DNA from: Pseudomonadota bacterium | GTDB taxonomy: Bacteria; Pseudomonadota; Alphaproteobacteria; Micropepsales; Micropepsaceae | Assembly (NCBI GenBank): GCA_021817355.1 | Contig: JAKAVI010000022.1 | Location: 1 to 5,612, forward strand | Direction of reading: 5' to 3' | DNA length: 5,612 nt | Shown here: in pieces, positions 5,466-5,612 of the stretch | How the letters are laid out: each line of letters opens with the position of its first letter | How positions within the stretch are numbered: the stretch's first letter is position 1 | Notes under the pieces: generated by a model | What the model saw: the letters and a program-made list of their open reading frames with translations, nothing else | Database searches by the model: none | Told to the model about the DNA's origin: nothing | Translations under genes and position numbers: made by a program

Positions 5466-5612
5466 ATGATTGCGCATTTTGCCGGATTTGTGGTCATACC
5501 GGCCCTTATCGCTGCTGCGGGATACTGTGACCTGACCCGCTACACGATTCCAAACTCGCTGCCAGCTGCGCTTGCTGCTGCCTTTCTGGCCGTTGCCATA
5601 TTTTCAGTTGTT
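5466..5612 (+). CDS. cpaA: CpaA-type A24 prepilin peptidase, N-terminal 49 codons (runs off right edge)
   Basis: The frame is open from the ATG at 5466 to the window end. It has a hydrophobic first segment (FAGFVVIPALIAAAGY), then CDLTRYTIPNSLP and a second hydrophobic stretch. The pattern D-x-x-x-x-x-IPN just after the first membrane segment is the first active-site region of A24 aspartic prepilin peptidases, making D22 the likely first catalytic aspartate. The second (GxGD) lies beyond the window. A GGAG at 5455-5458, seven bases from the ATG, supports the start. The enzyme is an inner-membrane protein that removes the Flp leader. Its position right after flp is the standard tad/cpa order, so cpaB, cpaC and further tad genes are expected to follow. 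Confidence 0.88.
   Translation, partial: MIAHFAGFVVIPALIAAAGYCDLTRYTIPNSLPAALAAAFLAVAIFSVV

Overview
The window looks like ordinary chromosomal DNA from a moderately GC-rich alphaproteobacterium. The evidence is a Tad/Flp-type pilin followed by a CpaA-type prepilin peptidase, a btaAB betaine-lipid operon, and an OmpA-family protein with a long polyproline hinge. I cannot fix the order or family from the sequence alone.

Left part (1-2846), all on the minus strand. A truncated OmpA-family outer-membrane protein (start at 766) runs off the left edge just as its C-terminal peptidoglycan-binding domain begins. Upstream of it lies btaA-btaB, whose genes overlap by four bases (ATGA). Together BtaA and BtaB convert diacylglycerol into the phosphorus-free betaine lipid DGTS, using S-adenosylmethionine as donor. 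An 85-bp spacer separates btaA from the divergent tesB gene (2932-3831, plus strand), an acyl-CoA thioesterase II.

Middle (3832-4386). No intact gene is present, but the minus strand carries the decayed remains of an IS200/IS605-type Y1 transposase gene (tnpA). Its recognisable pieces are spread over three reading frames, with an in-frame stop and a lost HUH motif. Small hairpins lie on both sides of the remnant. This is the least obvious item in the window.

Right part (4387-5612). A stand-alone secreted protein with the pilus-assembly N-terminal domain seen in CpaC-type secretins (minus strand) diverges across a 352-bp AT-richer spacer from flp, the Tad pilin gene (plus strand). A strong hairpin follows flp, and then cpaA, the prepilin peptidase, begins and runs off the right edge. 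This is very likely the start of a tad/cpa pilus locus. The spacer contains an 11-bp direct repeat and related motifs that could be regulator sites.

I found no RNA gene, CRISPR array or clearly new system. The points most worth checking are the transposase remnant, the repeats in the pilus promoter region, and the 25-proline tract with its G-rich template strand.
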